Below are positions 61,363 to 64,000 of a stretch of DNA of 64,000 bases, piece after piece (position 1 is the stretch's first letter; each line of letters starts with the position of its first letter). The stretch is from Colius striatus (lineage: Eukaryota > Chordata > Aves > Coliiformes > Coliidae). The translations under genes and the position numbers were made by a program. The stretch is from the NCBI RefSeq assembly GCF_028858725.1, contig NC_084765.1, positions 10,805,501 through 10,869,500 of the forward strand, read 5' to 3'. The notes beneath the pieces are model-generated. The model was not told where the DNA came from and did not search any database. It was given only the letters and a program-made list of their open reading frames with translations.

Positions 61363-64000
61363 GTAGGTGTGGCTGCGCGCAGGGCTGCCCCGCGGTGCCT
61401 GGCCTCTTCCCCCCTCCCCTCGTTCCTGCTCGGCCCCGGCCCCTTCCCGCCTCCGGTCGGGCCGCAGGAGGAGGAGACTGCTGCGCACACGGAGCGCGTG
61501 TCCGGCCGCGGGGAGGAGGGCGGCTGAAGGCAGCGCGGCCGGCCTCACCCCCGCGAAGCGGTCGGCGTGGCTGAGGGAAGGGTTAATCCCTCTTTCCCGA
61601 GGCGGAGCGGGCCAGCGGGAAAGTGGAGGGGCTCCTCTACCTCCGGGCGGCCGGCCGGCCGGCCCTTGGCACCTCGGGGCTGCGGCGTGGCTTCGCCTCT
61701 GTCTGGCGACCTCAACCCACCTGACAGCCCCCCTCCCAGCCCGGCCCCGGCCCCGCGGTGAGCGGGCCGTGGCGCGGGGTCGCGCTGGCGGTAGCCGGCC
61801 GGGGCGGACCCCGTAGCGGACCCCGTGGCGTTGTCTCAGCGCCCCGGCCGTCGGAAGCGGGCAGCGGTTCCTTCGAGAAAGTGAGGGCAGCTTAAAGTGT
61901 CGCCCACGGGCGTGCACAGCACCGGCCCCCCGCCCTGACCGGCAGCCGGTGCTCACCGGGCAGGCAGCGGAGGCCAGTGCGGCGTCTGGGTATGCCAGTT
62001 TCCCGCGCCTCACTGCAGATAACGGCGGTAGCGGCCGCCGCTCCCCCACCTTTGTGCTGCCAGCTGAGACACAAACACCCACCGCCTCAAAGCGAAACAA
62101 AGACTGAACGGCCCTGGAAGGCACTGTGCCTTTTTTGCCTGTTTTGAGTGGGAGCTTGCAGCGTATCGCTGTTCAGAAGGTGCCGCGGCTAACACCTGGG
62201 AAAGGGCTGTGGCACTCGGTAGGCTCTTCAGGAATGGCTGCTTTTCTTAGAGAATCGATATGTTTTCTGAAAGTGGTGGTGTCTGCTATAGTTTAGTGGG
62301 TAAAGAAAGTGGTTTCTATTATGTAACTTCTATTTTCACATCTGTTGCTGGAGAGACTTTAAATCACTATATAAACTGATCTGAAAATGAAATGATTGTC
62401 AACTGGTGTGTGTTTGTGCTGGGTGTCTCAGAATGATCCTTTGAATTTAAGTTGCTAATAAACAATACTTTAAACAGTTGAATGTCCTCTAATTTATTTG
62501 ACTATGCATAAACCAAGCAACACTCAAGTAATTCTTTGAAGTAGCAGATCTGTGTAATCTATTTGTTCACTGTAAAAGTGTAGCTAATAAACTGTTAGAG
62601 CAATGTTTTCTTTGTTTAAAAATAAACAAAACTTTTTAAGCACAGAGGTGAAATGACTTCCCTGAGATACAGTGGGTTACACAAGTCCACTAAGTATCTC
62701 CTAGATTTTACTATAACAATATTATAATTCCATTAACTACAGCGTGGTTCTTCCAGCTCATTTGGAAATAGACTTGTCTTAATTATAGTGACAAAAGTAA
62801 GAGACAAATGAAATGTACAGTATTGTATGTTAAATATAAAGACCTTCTGTTTGGAACATTTGCAACAACAGTAGTAGCTCAAATCAAAAGAAAGAAGCAA
62901 CTAAAAAATCCAAGCATGCTTTTAAGGAGAAGGCAAACCAAACAGACTGACTTCTTAAAGAGTATGAGCAATCTGACGTAGCCACTATGTGAAATGAAGT
63001 TACAGATTACATTGGAAAGCTTTATGTTTGTAAAATGTCTTCATCTGTAGTGTTTAAGTATGTGTTTAACTTCCTGTACATAAATTGTCTGGTTAAGTTC
63101 AGTAGAATTGCTTTCATGGATGAAATTGAGCAGATTCAGAAGTAACTCCAGAACCAGATCCTTAATTTGAAAAGGTCATACCCAGAAAGTAACTATTTAG
63201 ACCTAATTATTTAAATTACTTATTACTAATTTCATGCTTCATACTAAAAATGCTTGAAGGAACAACATTCTGTTGAAGACTAGGCATGCATTGTTTTCCA
63301 AATTCCTTTACCCCCACATGCAGTTCCATAATACATGCAGTACTGACCTTTCTTTTTCTTGTAAAAATCATAGTTCTTGATGCATTTATTATGCTTCCTT
63401 CTATGTGAAAAAGCAGACACAAACACTTCTAGGATTGTAGACTTACTACCCTTGAAACTTAAAATGTTTTGATTTGTGTATTTTGGATTGGTTGTGGTTT
63501 TTTTTTTTTAATCTTCAGCCTTCTGGCTTAATATGTTTGATTTTGATGTTGAATATAGTTACATTTTATAATTATTTTTTTTTTTCAGGAACAATATGTG
63601 GAATAGCTTTGTGTAACCAAGCAAACAAAAATCCTGTAACCTCCCTTCTCCAGCCTGTACGCTAACAGCGGTTTGGATAATATGCGCTAAATTGATGTTA
63701 TGTAGTCCTAGAGTTGTTACTCCTATTGTGTTAAATCTTCTTTTCATTTTCAGCTTGTTTTAGAATTCTGACCTGTCAGAAAGACCTTTCCCGATGAGTA
63801 TTTTGTCTCATCGTATTTTGTGGGGTTTTTTTCTGGATTACTTTTCTGCCAGTTTTTCAAATGGAATTGGCTCACCAGAATGTCAGGTGAATGCCACTAT
63901 GAGCATGCAGAACAAATCAGCGCAGCTTGAATTTATATCAGCTTAAATGGCCCTAGAACCTTGGCCACAAAGATGTTAGGTGCTTTAGTTTCCTGCATGC
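61363..64000 (+). other. SBF2: SBF2 intron 1 (partial)
   Basis: Starts with the rest of the CpG island and turns AT-rich from about 62100. I found no second SBF2 exon in the window. It contains T-rich tracts at about 63498-63512 and 63575-63588. Confidence 0.8.

Larger units (their letters stand above)
60290..62080 (+). promoter_or_regulatory. SBF2: CpG island: SBF2 promoter and first exon
   Basis: CpG-dense DNA of about 1.8 kb around the SBF2 start codon. At 61155-61165 is GCGCAGGCGCA, an NRF1-type site, and at 61184-61191 AACATGGC, the complement of the YY1 core GCCATNTT; both are common close to CpG-island transcription starts. No TATA box is apparent. The transcription start is probably somewhat upstream of or near these sites. 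Confidence 0.8.

Noticed and set aside
61330-62124. 264-codon minus-strand frame opposite SBF2 exon 1
   Set aside because: GC-rich shadow of the promoter island and intron start of SBF2.
63589-63665. Possible second SBF2 exon after a TTTTTTTTTCAG acceptor-like site
   Set aside because: The reading after the split G (TICGIALCNQ...) does not resemble the expected SBF2 continuation and soon stops. The pyrimidine tract and AG are coincidental.

Overview
This is nuclear DNA from a bird. The evidence is several CR1 LINE 3' ends of avian type (short 3' end containing GGTTGGACTAAATGATCTC and an ATTCTGTGATTCTGT tail), two solo LTRs of the common avian ERVL-like type, small intron-rich genes with CpG-island promoters, and protein sequences that match vertebrate genes with bird-like differences. 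The gene order SBF2 - ADM - AMPD3 matches what I recall of the human 11p15 block (ADM and AMPD3 on one strand, SBF2 head-to-head with ADM), so the window appears to be a conserved syntenic block. I cannot name the species.

Layout, left to right. About 1-18,490 is the 5' part of AMPD3 (erythrocyte-type AMP deaminase) on the minus strand. Five internal coding exons (14,734-14,509, 11,964-11,769, 11,324-11,159, 9,038-8,819, 6,519-6,390) join with consistent splice phases. A short first coding exon (17,563-17,542) lies in a CpG island at about 17,330-18,490. The catalytic domain lies off the left edge. The introns carry CR1 copies. About 18,490-52,140 is a 34-kb region without a recognisable protein gene. 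It holds two avian solo LTRs, several CR1 remnants, an unusual CpG-rich 38-40 bp minisatellite at 24,581-25,130, and low-complexity tracts. About 52,140-55,300 is the complete ADM (adrenomedullin) gene on the minus strand: four exons, a TATA box, a 182-residue preprohormone, and a GC-rich last exon. A separate CpG island with a plus-strand TATA-like box lies at about 56,500-57,080. From about 60,290 there is a large CpG island holding the promoter and first exon of SBF2 (MTMR13) on the plus strand; the rest of the window is its first intron.

The genes do not form a pathway. AMPD3 is a purine-cycle enzyme, ADM is a secreted vasoactive peptide of the CGRP family, and SBF2 is a pseudophosphatase and Rab-GEF of the endosomal system. 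The most useful observations are: an AMPD3 first exon that adds exactly nine in-frame residues; loss of the glycine amide donor after the PAMP segment of pro-adrenomedullin; a 54-residue rather than 52-residue predicted adrenomedullin; the phased CpG minisatellite; and a candidate divergent promoter upstream of ADM. I found no sign of a wholly unknown gene system. Most open frames outside the exons are chance frames in GC-rich islands or in non-coding DNA.
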